Origin: Xanthoparmelia taractica
Lineage: Eukaryota; Ascomycota; Lecanoromycetes; Lecanorales; Parmeliaceae
Length of the DNA stretch: 64,000 nucleotides
Direction of reading: 5' to 3'
Assembly: GCA_033085395.1 (NCBI GenBank)
Contig: JANQBS010000033.1
Span: 62,001-126,000, forward strand
Shown: one piece after another, positions 23,147 to 35,128 of the stretch
Layout: each line of letters starts with the position of its first letter
How positions within the stretch are numbered: position 1 is the first letter of the stretch
Notes under the pieces: generated by a model
Databases searched by the model: none
Told to the model about the DNA's origin: nothing
The model's input: only the letters and a program-made list of their open reading frames with translations
Position numbers and translations under genes: made by a program

Positions 23147-23892
23147 AGTAGTGGAGGATTCTCGATGTGTGGCCCAGTCTGTATGAACAGAGCTGTGAAA
23201 TGGCACTGAGAAGGTGATTAAATATGCGAGCAACGGCATAAAAGCGGGCCAACATTACATGGAAGGAGCAGCTCTACCCAACATAGGTGAAGGAAGTGGA
23301 AAGGCAGTCTGTTTTGTGGAAGGAAAGCTGGTTACAGAAGGTGTACAAAGAAGCGGAAGTAGACTTGTACATTCGATGATACATCCGAGATTGATTGATA
23401 CCTTGCACACTTAAATCCACATGGACCGTTTAACAACTAACCTCCTTGACGTCAGAAACTGAACCGATGGAATTCTACCCCAATGAGAGTCCACTAATAT
23501 CATAAACAATTCAGTGAACACAACAGAAGGCAAGAACTATCAGCAGAAGCAAGTGATACTGAAAGCACAAGAAATGTGCAACAAGTCTCGATCTTTAACA
23601 GTGAATCTCAAGGAAGAGTGAAATGCCAAGACCATCCACCTAGTGAGTGATTCCCAAAAACCGACTCGTCTCACATACAAATAGACACTCCCTCCCACAT
23701 CAGACTTCCACGTTGCAGAAAGCTTCCTTCTTACTGCAAATTTTCAATAGGCTACATCTCCAATCACTATTACCTCTACAGGTGAGAACGGTGCAATCGC
23801 AAACAGCCATTCAAAGCAGCATACTAAGTGAGTTCTGTTTGAGCAGATCTGAGGGACGGACCACGATATCATAGCAAGACAGATTTGAAAGC
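23147..23892. other. Spacer between F-box paralogues
   Basis: No gene is supported. A purine-rich leader with gtgaac/gtgaatc motifs (about 23510-23640) resembles the leader before the first F-box gene. Confidence 0.55.
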
Positions 23893-24538
23893 ATGGAAAT
23901 CAAGGCGAAGCGCTCAAAGAACCAAAGGTAAGGATGATGGGTGGTTTTCATGTTCAGCGAACGAAGCACTGATTCCGAGTAGCAAATCTCGGTTCCTGCA
24001 GATGCCTCCAGAGTTGCAGAGTATGATTGCGGGAAAACTTGACGCTCTCTCATTCCACAATCTCAAGCTCGTCTGCAAGGATATTGACATGTGGACCAAA
24101 GATCCGCCCAAGCTGTCAGCGTCAGAGTGGGAACAGTACCACTTAACCTTTGAGACGCGGGCTCGTAGGCGCCGCAAGCTTCAGACCCTTGGATGCCCAG
24201 GATGCAAGAAAGTCTTGGACAAGGAACTTTTCAGTGACGTTGCAGTACGCAAAGTAATCGACAACGGCCGCCTATGTATCAGCTGCGCGATCCAAAAGGG
24301 GTCTCACGACAAGCGCATTATCAAGGTCAAAGGACGAAAGACTTTTGGATGTCGGGGGTGCCAGAAAGCCAAGCCGCTGGACGAGGAGGACAGATGCTTG
24401 GTGGATAACGCTCATTGGTTCGAGCACTTTCCTCAACTTAGAACAGGTAGCTTCAACGCCTCGCGTGGCTGTCGATGGTGTCATGATTGCTGGAACATCA
24501 TCAAGAACTACCGCTCGCAGGACAGGTCACCAGATTGA
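23893..24538 (+). CDS. F-box-like Cys-rich protein (copy 2)
   Basis: Two exons, 23893-23927 and 23980-24538 (594 nt, 197 aa). The 52-nt intron has a GTAAGG donor and CTGAT branch-like motif; it is open in frame, so an unspliced reading from a TTG upstream is possible but less likely. Seen: an F-box-like segment (LQMPPELQSMIAGKL, then LKLVCKDI), then Cys pairs CPGCKK, CISC, CRGC and CHDC, the same order as in the gene at 22598. The body is basic and rich in Lys and Arg. Predicted SCF adaptor by family; the target is unknown. Convergent with KTI12, the two stop codons being 194 nt apart. Confidence 0.75.
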
Positions 24539-24732
24539 TGCCACGATCCAGGGCTTCCGGCAGACAGGCTCGGTCACTGGAGGTATTTACGATGAGCGTT
24601 TGCATTTGTCAGAAGGCTTGCAGGTCATTTCTTAGAGGATCGATCGACAACTCGAAGGTGTTCTGCGGTCTTGCCATTTTTCTTCAAAAGCATTAAAGCA
24701 GCAGATCGAGCCGGTGAATGGCGTGAGAAATC

Positions 24733-25770
24733 TCAACTAAGGTTGTCGTTCAGGTATTCAATGAAGGAACTTCGAATCCGGACCTTCGGAAGACTGTGTA
24801 ATCGGTTCAGTGATATGAACTGGCGTCTGACTCTCTGCAGTTGTGGCAATGAGACTGGATTTGCAGGTAGTTCGATGGTACCGTCCGCTACTGCAAGCTC
24901 TCCTCCTCCCTCGCCCGGATGATCCTTCTGCCATGCCATGATTGCATTGAGTAATTCCTGTGAGGTCTTGTCGAGTTCGTAGAGGTAATCTGACTCGGCG
25001 GCGGGTTTCTGCGAGGGTAAGTAAGCTCCCTTCCGCTGCAACATCTGAGATATTGGAACTTTACCGTCACAGTGGCCAAATTCGGCTTGACTGTTTTCAC
25101 TTTCCCTTCGGTACCAACCATAGCGTCCCAAATATCCTGGCATGGTGGAGTCTCGTCGTCATAGGGCACCGTGAAGAGCGGACTGTCCCATCTCGTCATT
25201 CCGTTGGGCTCCTCATACCTATAGACCAGGTTGTCGAAGATATCCACTGCATAGCCACCTTCTTTGCTACCACTTTCAAGAGCCGTTGTGTTCATCTCTC
25301 GACATCTGTCAACTGGCGTTCCTACATGAACCTCTTAAGCCTATCAGCGTTATGCCATGGGTCAATGGGTCAAGACAATCTGACCACGCAGCTTGGGGTC
25401 TGCAGAGCTTTTGCTTCGCAATACAGCTGATACCGAAATCCCTTTATGTAGTTCAAACCATCGGCGATCACGATAGTATCTTTTCCCAACGCTCGCTTCA
25501 CAGCCGAGTATAGCGTAGCTCTTGCATCCTTCTCCGTTCGAGCCTCTCGGTAGACATCACGACTGAGGCCAAGAGACTGGTCGTCGACATGGCAGACTGT
25601 CAGGTGGCTAATCCGTGCATCTGAAGAATCATGGATCTTGGACCTGAAGAAGTCGGCCAGCTGATTGGAACGATATGTCTTCCCTGACGCAGGATAGCCT
25701 GAAATGAGAATCAGCTGCACTGAGTTAGTGATGCTTGCGGGCCAAACGTGGTAGTTTTGCGTACAGGCAT
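24733..25770 (-). CDS. KTI12: KTI12, Elongator-associated P-loop protein
   Basis: Regulator of the Elongator complex, needed for wobble-uridine modification of tRNA; a PSTK-like P-loop ATPase that binds tRNA. Exons 25765-25770, 25385-25714, 25065-25331 and 24733-25008 total 879 nt (292 aa). The first coding exon is only six bases (Met-Pro); splicing joins it to LILISGYPASGKT, giving the conserved KTI12 N-terminus with Walker A. Further motifs are the DGLNYIKGFRYQLYC segment and, after the second intron, HVGTPVDRCRE. The C-terminal domain ends in an Asn/Leu helix. All introns are 50-56 nt. Divergent with the CsbD-like gene, about 340 nt apart. Confidence 0.93.
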
Positions 25771-26113
25771 TGCCGAGTGACTGATCCAAAGCAGTACAAA
25801 TGTAACCGTCCTTTGGCATGAGTCTTAGATGGTAAGAATGATCATGAGCAAAGCTCCCACCAAAATTCACATGCCTCACTACGTCAGCCAAGCCATGTCC
25901 AAAAGACCCTTTGGACCCTGACACTTTTCTGCCCCACCCTGCCCCTCGCTCGTGTACTGTACTTCGTATAATTGAAAAGAGTAAACACGCTCCAATTCAA
26001 TATCGCCTTTTCCACTCTACACCTACCTACAGAGCATAATATAGACATCTAGCTTCATCACAGCCATCTCTACATCTCTACTCCTCATCTAATCCAGATA
26101 TCAATCATCGAAC
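25771..26113. promoter_or_regulatory. Divergent promoter region of KTI12 and CsbD-like gene
   Basis: The two start codons face away from each other across 343 nt. It contains pyrimidine-rich leader sequence before 26114. No specific site is recognised. Confidence 0.5.
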
Positions 26114-26935
26114 ATGTCTGACAACCAATCCTCGTCTCTCAAGTCTTACGTTGACTCTGCCACTGGCACGGTTCAAAGTGCATTGGGAAGCCTCACTGGC
26201 AATACTGGCGACCAGGTCAGTACTCCTGTCTTCCATCTTCCTGAGGGCTATCCTATTAGCTACTGCACCCTTCCTGCATATGAACCGGACGTTGCCAAAA
26301 GCGCTGTCCGTGCTGCCTCCTTTTCGTTGTTTGTCATCGACCTAAAAAGCGCGTACTGTGACACCACATGGCTAATAGTTCATGTAGGCTAAAGGCGATG
26401 CTACCAAAGACAAAGCAGCAGCGGAGAAAGATGCATCCCACACTGTCGGCAAGATTGGCCCTTATGCAGTCTCCTCCTCCGGCGGTATCTCGTCCGACGA
26501 CCCCCGCCGTACCGAGGGCAGCTACGACCAAACCGTGGGTTCCGCAAAAGAAGCTGTCGGCGGCCTACTAGGTGCGGAGGGGCTGAAGAAGGAAGGCCAG
26601 CAGCAGAATGCCCAGGGCAAGGGAACAGAAGCTGAAGGTCAGCTTTCGGACTACGGCCAAGGATTAAAGGACCGTGTTGGTGGTACACTTGGGGGAATGG
26701 CTGCTGGGATCACAGGAGATAGAGAGAAGCAGTAAGTCTCTTTTCCAGGCTGAATGCTCCATGGTATTCATCGACGCATTCTACTCTCCAAACGTATTCT
26801 GTAACCTGAGTCTACCTTTCGCACGCAATGCTGACACTGAGGCTTTGAAGACAGGAGCAGCAATTGAAGCACGATGACGCTAAGACCAAGCAGAGGAGCG
26901 CCGAGCATGACATTCAGAAGCAGGCAGATGCTTAG
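26114..26935 (+). CDS. CsbD-like stress protein
   Basis: Small hydrophilic protein of the CsbD-like family, which in bacteria is general-stress induced and in fungi is often called a cruciform-DNA-binding or mismatch-recognition protein on weak grounds. Exons 26114-26215, 26388-26731 and 26851-26935 total 531 nt (176 aa). Seen: two glycine/alanine/lysine repeats of the type GSAKEAVGGLLGAEGLKKEG with the short GQLSDYGQGLKDRV segment, and a charged C-terminus rich in Lys, Gln and Asp. No signal peptide or membrane segment. The acceptor at 26850 was preferred to the nearby one at 26854, which leads into a stop. Confidence 0.82.
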
Positions 26936-27145
26936 GTGGGTGATATGTGAACACCGAGACGATGAAGGAACCTAAATGATCGAATGTGGCGGGAGCATTA
27001 TACCAAGCTAGATTAGGCCATGCGCACACAGACTACAAATCAGATTCTTCAAGACGATTGCTAGCGTCTATGTACCTTCAAGCTTTATGCTTCCTCCAGA
27101 CGATTGCGAAATCCCAAGTCCTACCCAAAATTTCAAAAAGTAATA

Positions 27146-27993
27146 ATGTCTTCCGACGAGGATGAGATACTCAGTAGTGCCATGTTCCAAGAGCCGAATG
27201 ACTACTTTGAGCCTGAGAAGCCGTATACATATACCGAATACACCTTGCTTTCCGGGCAAAAACTGCGCCTGCGCCTAGTTGGGCATAATCCCTTGTGGGT
27301 ACCTACACTTGACTAACCCCTGAAAACCCTCACCACCAAGCTGATCAAATTGCCATCCAGGGCCACTACCTCTGGAACGGCGGCCAAGTTCTCTCCACCT
27401 ACCTCCAACAGCATGCCTCCAACCTAGTCCATGGTAAAACGATCCTCGAGCTCGGCGCCGGCGCTGGCCTACCCAGCCTAGTGGCAGCTATACTCGGTGC
27501 CCAGAAGGTGGTAGTGACCGACTACCCGGATGCAGAATTGATCGAAAACCTCGCGCAGAATATCACGACCTGCTCTTTACTGCCGCAGCCTGCTACCACG
27601 CTCGTCGCCGAGGGCTACCTCTGGGGCTCCTCTACAAGTAGTGTCCTCTCACATCTACCTTCACCCGATCAACGGTTCAACGTCCTGCTACTAGCAGATC
27701 TGGTTTTCAACCACTCCTGCCACGACGCCCTCGTGTCAACTATCCTTCAAACCCTAGCTCGGACCTCTGAGGCTCGGGCTCTGGTCTTCTTCACGCCCTA
27801 CAGACCATGGCTGCTGGAGAAAGACATGGCATTCTTCGATGTATGCAGAGATAAGGGTCTCGTGGTGGAAAAGGTGGTAGAAGAGGTGATGGAGAAGGTC
27901 ATGTTTGAGAACGACAGGGGAGACGAGTTGCTGAGAAGGACGGTGTTTGGGTATGAAGTGAGGTGGAAGGATTCGATTGAGATACCACGATGA
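27146..27993 (+). CDS. EFM7: EFM7/NNT1-type protein methyltransferase
   Basis: Class I SAM-dependent methyltransferase of the MTF16 family. The yeast member (Efm7/Nnt1) methylates the N-terminus and Lys3 of elongation factor 1A. Exons 27146-27298 and 27361-27993 total 786 nt (261 aa). Seen: an acidic N-terminus, the region before the pocket ending NPLW, joined by the intron to GHYLWNGGQVLSTYL, then motif I LELGAGAGLPS, the acidic post-I VVTDYPD, and LLLADLVFNHSCHD. Length is normal for the family. The start codon is the first in-frame ATG after an A/T-rich leader. The substrate is inferred from family only. Confidence 0.9.
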
Positions 27994-29573
27994 AGTCAGA
28001 GGCTCTCCGGACTATAATGAGACAAGAATTAAACCGTTACCATGGGCTCATATCGCAGGCCACGCGGAGACACCCGGGATTTTAGTCCAGGGAATCCATA
28101 CGATCGCTACTTGGTACATGGATCAAACCATCCAATTACCACGAGGACGGCGCTTCTCGGGTTTCACGAGATACTTGAGAGGTCCACATTTACAGATGGT
28201 TTTCCTGCACTTCGCTGATTCCTGGTATGCAAGGGGCCGTCCAAACCAGCATATACGCGTTACAACCAAATATGTATATCCCCATAGAGCCAATGTTCAA
28301 ACCAGACGGAACAATAGGAGTACTATATCTCTTTTTACAATCTTCTTCATCATTTCATCAACAAAAAATCCACCCACACACAACTGTCCATATCTGTCAC
28401 ATAAAAACCTCACCACAGCGTTACATCACAAGCAATAAAGTCCCAACTAATGCCTTACCACCCAGCCACTTTTCTGCTCAACGCACTCAACAAACCCCAG
28501 ACAGCCATCCCAAGCTCCATGGGCCCTTCTATCTCGAGCACTAGTACCCAACAATCCCCCCTCCAAACAACGAACGAAAACCAAACACAGGACCTTCCCC
28601 ATCGCAGACAGGTTCAACGGCCGAGAATAAATTGACCAAGGTAACCATGACACAAATAGCCGCAACAATCAAATGCACCAATGATGTCTCCACGGCTTTG
28701 AGAACTTATCCCGAGCCCCCCCTCCCAGACGATGCCATTCTCGTCAACGATGAGAAAAATAACAACGCCCTACGTCAAAGACAACAACAACAGCACCTAC
28801 AACCATCGACTCCATCGACTCCAGCGAGTCCTCGAATGTGACAAACTAATGCGTATCACGTCCTTGGTACTCAATGCATATAAATCCAACCGAGCACTAT
28901 GATCTGACATCCAGCTCAGCAGACGGCAATTTCCAGAAGCGATGCAGGGACGCTGTAGCCTTCCGTCCCTTCCTTTAAGGCGATGATTCTGCGTTTGCAA
29001 AAACCACGCTGGATATTGATGGATGAGGGGGGAAAGACTCCAGCAAGGGACCTGGGGCGGTCTGTCAAAGTTCGGGTTTTTCAAGGAGAAGATGAAGAAC
29101 TTTTCGTTGCTTGATGCCCATGAATTTAAATAATGCGTGAGTCGCTGGCAGTTCTCCATCTTCTCTTCCAGCATCGCAGTACGTGCCCGTTCCACAAATA
29201 CCTCACAACTGAATGAACGGTGTCAGTATCCTTTCGCTCTGAGAGCATAAGCCGCGACTGATTGCGCGGAGAAAGTTAAGCTAGATACAAGGTATGTATT
29301 ACATACACAAGAGATTAATGATCGTAATCATAAGCGGCCGTCAACAGCCAAAGAATGAGATCACATCCCATTCATTGAGGATGCCACAACCCACCCATCC
29401 AAGGGGGGCCGGTCTTTTTTGGTAATGAGAGTTGCGATGAGATCACCAGCCCACCGCCCACGCCTTAAGCCAGCCAGCCAGCCAACGAGAGAGATTACAG
29501 GGTTTCCTCCCTTCTCTTCCCTACCCATTTTCCCCATCAACAACACAGCCTAACAGGACGCGACGCCCAGCGA
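27994..29573. other. Spacer, no supported gene
   Basis: This region contains the 3' ends of two convergent genes. An open frame on the minus strand at 28797-29195 begins with a charged helix but has no recognised domain or splice context, so it is not called. I see no RNA gene. Confidence 0.55.
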
Positions 29574-30656
29574 CTAAACATTAGGACCGCCACTCCACTC
29601 CGAACAATCCACCTCCACCGCCGTCCCATTAACCTGCTGGGTCCCCGAGCTGCCAAACAGGGCCGCCGCAGCGCCGCTATCCTGACACAGATCGAAATTG
29701 ATATCGACGTCTGTAAACGCACAAACCAATCAGCCCTCTCATCTCGATTTCCCAAATGCGATGTCTTGGGAGTACGAGTACAAAAACAGAATAACTGAGA
29801 TAAAAAGGGGGGGGGGAAACTCACCTGCAGGCTGCGCGCAAAGCGGATTCCCATCAGCAGGACACAAGTTATTAACCTTGACCACAATCTCGTTGGCGCC
29901 AGGAAAATCAGGCGTGAGTCTCCAGCATACGCCACAGGCGCTGCTGGCCCCGGAGCCCGGAGCGCCGCCGTAGACGGCTTGGGAGATGGCGGCGTTGTAG
30001 CCGGAGCTGCTGTACCAGGCGCAGGAGGTGCTGGCGACGTTGCAGGAGCCGTACTGGGTGAAGGAGGCGGTGGAGCCTCCGGCGTTGTTGCCAGCGGAGG
30101 GGGGAGTGGAGTCGGGGTTCGCGGTGCCGGAACCGGAGGACTGGGGCGGCGAGGCAGGGGCGGGATTGGAGGGGTCGTTGCCGGTTGTGCCTGTTCCTGT
30201 GCCTGTGCCGGTGCCTAAAAAGGAGGCAGAGCCGTTGACGGATCCGGAATTCTGATTAGGATTAGAGCGCACGACGGGTGCGGCCTCTTTTTGCTGCTGG
30301 TAGTAGTTGCCGGTGCCAGTGCCAGTGCCGGTACCGGTGCCTAGACCGGAGACAGAGCCGTTGGTGGATCCAGTGTTTTGATTGAGATTGGAGCCGACGA
30401 TGGGTGCGGCCTCTTTCTGCTGCTGGTTGCCGGTGCCGGTGCCGGTGTCGGTGCCTGTGCCGGTGCCTGTGCTTGTGCCTGTACCTGGGCCTAAACCGGA
30501 GGCAGAGCCATTGGTGGATCCACTGTATTGATTAGGATTAGAGCCGACGACGGGTGCGGCCTCCTTTTGCTGCTGGTAGTAATAGCCATGTGGGTGGTGC
30601 CAATGGGCATTGGCTAGGATGGCGAAGGCGCCTGTCAGGATGTACGTGAGCTGCAT
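29574..30656 (-). CDS. Secreted DPBB (expansin/RlpA-like) protein with Gly-Thr repeats
   Basis: Exons 29825-30656 and 29574-29710 total 969 nt (322 aa). Seen: a signal peptide (MQLTYILTGAFAILANA), a His/Tyr-rich mature N-terminus, three tandem repeats each starting QQQKEAAP and ending in a Gly-Thr run, a Pro/Ser linker, then a C-terminal double-psi beta-barrel-like domain with the Cys spacing of small expansin-like proteins (YGSCN, CAWY, ACGVCWRL, NNLCP, LCQDSG). Such proteins are extracellular and bind polysaccharide or inhibit proteases in some fungi; no catalytic activity can be assigned. The repeats differ in length because of Gly-Thr cop-number change. It ends SEWSGGPNV. Confidence 0.87.
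30175..30595 (-). repeat. Three coding tandem repeats with Gly-Thr tracts
   Basis: Three copies of a unit coding QQQKEAAP..., a Ser/Asn/Gly segment (NGSASGLG and variants), and a run of alternating Gly-Thr codons (ggtaccggt-like). The Gly-Thr tracts differ in length between copies, as expected for slippage-prone DNA. Confidence 0.85.
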
Positions 30657-31854
30657 CGTGAAGCCGGGACAAAGACTGAGACCTGAGGAGAGAGGGAGCG
30701 GCTGCCGAGACTGAGAGACAAGAGACAAGATCGAGGAGCAGCTATCAGAGACATTTTCGCGACTTCTGAGTCTGTCTTATAGAGAGAGAATAGAACGACT
30801 TGTACGCGCTATGAGAGAGCAGTTGCTGAAGCCAAAGCTCAAACGTCTCACCTGTTTAGTAAATCCATGGCCGAGGGCTTTTATTCCGTGTCTGCCTACT
30901 CACAGTCCACAGGGATCACAGGAACTGTGGCCTCTGCTTTAGGCAGCCCGTGAGAGGTGGAAGGGGTCAACATGACGGCGCCATATCCCTGAGCCAATGG
31001 GGATTGGGCCAACCAAACCGTTTTTGGCCGCTAGACTTGAGAACAAGGCGGGAGGTGATCTCAATATGTAGAACCCGGTCAATGTAGCACTAGGAAAATT
31101 GGATGATTTGGATCTTATCCATTAAGCGCAAGCGTCTCAATGGAAGCGCATATAAGGAGCTCGGGCCCAATCGGGATGTTTTGGAGCGGGGAGCGGGGGC
31201 GCGTAAGACAAGAAACACTAGTTGCTTGAGATTTTTTGATCTTTGGAGGGTCTGAGACGTACAACGGCAAGAAAAACGATAGATGAAGTTGTGAAACATT
31301 GGTCAAAGAGCAAAAATTTGGGCTGCTCATGACGAGCAATGGTGCCCATTCATTACTTCTTTTTAGCTAACTCATTCTTTGGCACCTCTTGCATGTTGAC
31401 AGTGACGTCGTTCAATAGTTGTACTTGGGCTTCGTGGGCTCGCTTTCCGTCGCCTCGTCCGAGTGCCTTCAGAGCTGTTCCATGCAAGACCGTCTTGAGC
31501 ACAATGAGTGATTACGAGAAATTTGAGAGGTAAGCCGGTAGGATGAAACAGAGCGAAGACTCCACGCGGGATGACATACCCCACGTGCTTCCTCAGATGA
31601 GGGATCAAACTTGGGGCCAGTTTCATGTCAGATGAATGATGTGTCAATGACCCAGGAACTCGATCTCGAAGCCTTTACTGCATGCCTGTTAATCGGCATC
31701 ACTAATTGATTGTCGCATTCCCTATAGTATCTTGCGTTAGCATGACTCCTTGAGAAGAAGTATCGACCAGAAGACAATTTTGGGGCCTACGATGAGCGAA
31801 TGTTCGCTAGAAAAGTCTCGACTTCAACGCCGGTAAAACGGAATCAGAATTGCT
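30657..31854. other. Spacer, no supported gene
   Basis: 1.2 kb between two minus-strand genes: the promoter of the DPBB gene and the 3' side of DUG3. Short frames at 31115-31647 show no domain on either strand. Confidence 0.55.
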
Positions 31855-33135
31855 TCAGGAAAAAAGCTCACATTCATTGGGATATTCCAGCTTCTCTAGC
31901 TGAGCTCTACCGTCAGTCTCCACCATCAAGCAATGATTCTTCTCTATGAGCTCCCATTCCTTAGAGTTGTACGTAGAGGGTTCACTGGCAACAATAACAT
32001 GGCTACCATGTTCTTCGGCCTTTTTGTGAGCCAGAGGATTTTCTTTCCCATCAGGGCTACCTTTCGATCAGCCTTTTCCACTGCGAAGCAATGGAGTGAT
32101 GAAGGTGGCATTAGCTTACTGATAGGGATATTTTCTGTTTAGTGTAACTCCTGCCTTGGTAGAATAGTACAATGAAGGTGGCTGCTCAGTCGCATGATTC
32201 CGAACCCGAAAAGCCACAAGCTGGGCCCCATCGGTCGTTGCTAGATTCAGGCTGTTGGGTTGTGCTTTGTCCCCAAGTTTCTCTCTCTGTAGTTTCACTA
32301 CCGTACCGACGGCCTTTCGCATGGCATCTCGCATCTGCTTGACCTTGTATTGCTGTTCCCAGCTCTTTTGCCCTTTCCCTTCCGTGAGGCATGTAATGTA
32401 AAGGGCAGCAAAGTGCTCTGAATCTGTCGACCCATGAATATTGGCATAAGCGTCATCGTCCATTAGGTCAACCATGTCACGGCAGATGGTAATGAAGTCA
32501 GAGATGGCTCCATTATGCATGAAGGTGTGTCGACCGAAGACAAAAGGATGGTTGTTGACCGCTGTCACCGGCGTGGCTGTAGCAGCACGAATGTGGGCGA
32601 AGACAGCTTTACTGGCTGTATTTGCGCAGATGCTGCGAAAGTTGGTATCATGGAGAGGGGGCTGAGCGTTCTTGTAGAGGGCGGGGTGCTCTGCCGTCAC
32701 ACCATCGCTGTTGAACTCCGCCGCCGCCGCCGTATACCAGGCCACCCCGAAACCATCAACATTGAAGAGGCGGTTGCGGGCCGTGATCTCGTGCTGTGTT
32801 GTGATCTGGTCTGGGTCGTGGGAAATTAGCTTTGGGAGATAGCTGCGACGTAGCGTTAGCCTCAACGTATCAAGGTAGAACGCGACATGGAGGACATACT
32901 GTTCATGAACTTGTTTTGCAAGAGAATGGGACTAATGGATTTTTACAGAGTCAGGTACTGCTCAAGTCCAGATCTTTTAGGTTGGCTGGAAGCATCCGAC
33001 GTACGGGTGCTATCAAAACGTCCTCCAAAAGGCATTCCTCGTTCTCCGAGACATATGCAAACCATCGATAGATGAGATCAGTAAAGACCTTGGCTAACCA
33101 GGACCAGGCAGTCTTTATTGGACTCACCGACACAT
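31855..33135 (-). CDS. DUG3: DUG3-like class II glutamine amidotransferase
   Basis: Glutamine amidotransferase-type subunit of the Dug2-Dug3 complex that degrades glutathione in the cytosol. Exons 33128-33135, 33005-33065, 32900-32931, 32120-32842 and 31855-32056 total 1026 nt (341 aa). The first exon encodes only Met-Cys-Arg, so the Ntn nucleophile Cys2 depends on the first splice. That intron (33066-33127) has a good GTGAGT donor and an ACTGAT branch-like motif, but the boundary required by the conserved WFAYVSENEECLLEDVLI reads CG rather than AG. Downstream: LISHDPDQITTQHEIT, NVDGFGVAWYT, HIRAAT, NNHPFVFGRHTFMHNG, STDSEH, and near the end HVIVASEPSTY. Length and motif order match the family. 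Confidence 0.88.
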
Positions 33136-34021
33136 GATTGGGAAAGTAGTTTGGAGTGCTGCGTAACGGCCGCTAAGTGTATTAGCAGCGCAACGTTGTC
33201 GAGGTTGTCATTTGCTGGGTTAAGGTGTTACCATATCTGCTTTAGTAAACAAAACAATTTTTGAATTACTACTACTTTACTACCTTACTTTCGTGATGAA
33301 ATACACGCTCACGGAAGTGCTGCTACGAGTTCTTCTCCCTGTTGGCATTAAATTTTCGCTGACAATCTGGCCTGCCACGTCTGCTTATCCTCATCCTCAT
33401 GCTCCTCAAAGGGTACTCTGAATGTGTCTGCTGTTATTGAACTCCTTCTGCTGAGCAATCTGACTCTGCGGATCAGACCGCACTGGGTTCCCAAGATCCA
33501 CAAGGCAGTGTTTGTCTGGATGTGGCCCATCACAAATGAGGGAAAATGTGTTCCGAAAGGGACGATGATCTTCACCAACATTCGCTCACCATACTTCGTC
33601 GTAGCGGTAACCAGTGACTCCACCGCAGCCTAAGCTGATTCACCGGCTTTAGTAACACGCTTCATGTCCGGTCTCCAGCCTGTTGCCCCAAGGGCTGCAC
33701 TGCGGGCAGCTGGTTTCAGATGACATCCCAAAGAAGCAGTTCAAGCCCTATAGCAGCAGCTCAAAGTTGAATCGCGGTGTAAGTAAACGAAACTAAATTC
33801 CCCTTTCGGAGGTTGCCACGAGCGAACTACCCCCTATGGATACGGCGCGAAACAAAGATGAAAGACCAAGATAGAATATAACAGCACAAGGTCGTAATTC
33901 TTGAAAGTCTTCCATTATTGAGCAGATCGTCCGTTCGGGTATAGGTAGATGTGAAAGATTAATCGATCATCTATTTCACCAACTACAACTACGCTCATAC
34001 TGTTTCGAACATCGTATCCTT
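33136..34021. other. Spacer, no supported gene
   Basis: 0.9 kb between DUG3 and the methyltransferase. Open frames near 33348-33633 run on both strands without a domain. It contains the DUG3 upstream region. Confidence 0.55.
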
Positions 34022-35128
34022 TTATTCTTCCTTCCTTGCCGCGCAAACAATCAGCTCCCAATCAATATACCATCCTTTAGCGCAGTCTGTCGCGGCCCTC
34101 GCATGAATGTCCTTGAACCATTCTCTTTCCCTTTCATCCGAGATGTTGTCTCCAAATGCACTGGTGCCAATCAGATGGTCCTCGTTCCAAGGCTTACGAT
34201 AAATAGGTAGCGGGGACTGATGCTCGTACGCAACGACCTTGAGCATAGACTGCTCGAATTTTTGGGGGAGTTGATTGATCCAGCTGCGAGAGAACAGTTG
34301 GTTGTGTTAGCCCTCGCTCCCATGAATATGGAGAAGAGAGGAAGTGTCAGACCGACCTGACGTTGGGAAATGCTTGTGCATGCATGCAGTCAACTGAGTG
34401 TTTGCGTCATCAGCGCTACTTGCTGTTTTGGGGAACTTGCTCAGCCAGTCTCGCTCAACCCATTGGAGGTAACCCCCCGGCTCTGCAATGTAGAGCGTTG
34501 GCTTGAGCATTCCTTGATATAACAATGGATTTTCAACAAACTCAGCATCGCTTTTAGGTTTTCAATCACGACATGTACATTCTCGTCCTTCGCAATGGTT
34601 ATGAAAAAGCGAAGATGCACGACATCATATTTTCCCTTCAACTTCTCCGGAAGAGGCTTGAAAATGTCGAGCTTTGACAGTGTCGTATTGGACCCGTACC
34701 AAGACTCGGGTGGGTATTGCGATTCGGAGATGTCGAAGCCATCAAACTTTGTCGAGGATGAAAATTCTCGAGTCAACTCTCCTAGCCAGATTCTGTAACA
34801 TTGTGGTCAGACAACGGTCATTTGGAACACGACGCCGAATCTGCGGATACCCTGTACCAGTGCCAACGTCTGCAATCCTAAGACCCTCCGTTTGATTTCC
34901 TGCTGGGAGAGAATTTGAGATTTTGGGGTGAAGGAGGTAGCCAAATTGAGCCCGTATTAGGAGATGTAGCAATGCAAGTCTGTAGCGTGCGGCGTCAGAA
35001 CACCGTAAGCCAGCGGGCCGGATGTTACAATATGTTCAAGCTCGTCGAAACGATGCATACCGGCCAGAGGCGACATAGTTGCGTCCAAGCATGTATGGAT
35101 CTTCATCTTCACGGTTTGCCTGCGACAT
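34022..35128 (-). CDS. SAM-dependent methyltransferase (class I)
   Basis: Exons 35061-35128, 34851-34979, 34542-34792, 34362-34482 and 34022-34283 total 831 nt (276 aa). Seen: N-terminal MSQANREDEDPYML, motif I IADVGTGTGIWL across intron 2, FDGFDIS, LPEKLKGKYDVVHLRFF, and PGGYLQWVERDW, the layout of fungal class I methyltransferases found both in primary and in secondary metabolism. The C-terminal part is a helical region with WxxDIHARAATDCAKG and ends AARKEE. The substrate is unknown. The neighbours (a frameshifted MFS transporter and DUG3) do not make a recognisable biosynthetic cluster. Confidence 0.85.

Noticed and set aside
33348..33633. Overlapping open frames on both strands between DUG3 and the methyltransferase
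   Set aside because: No domain, no signal, and antisense overlap suggests chance.
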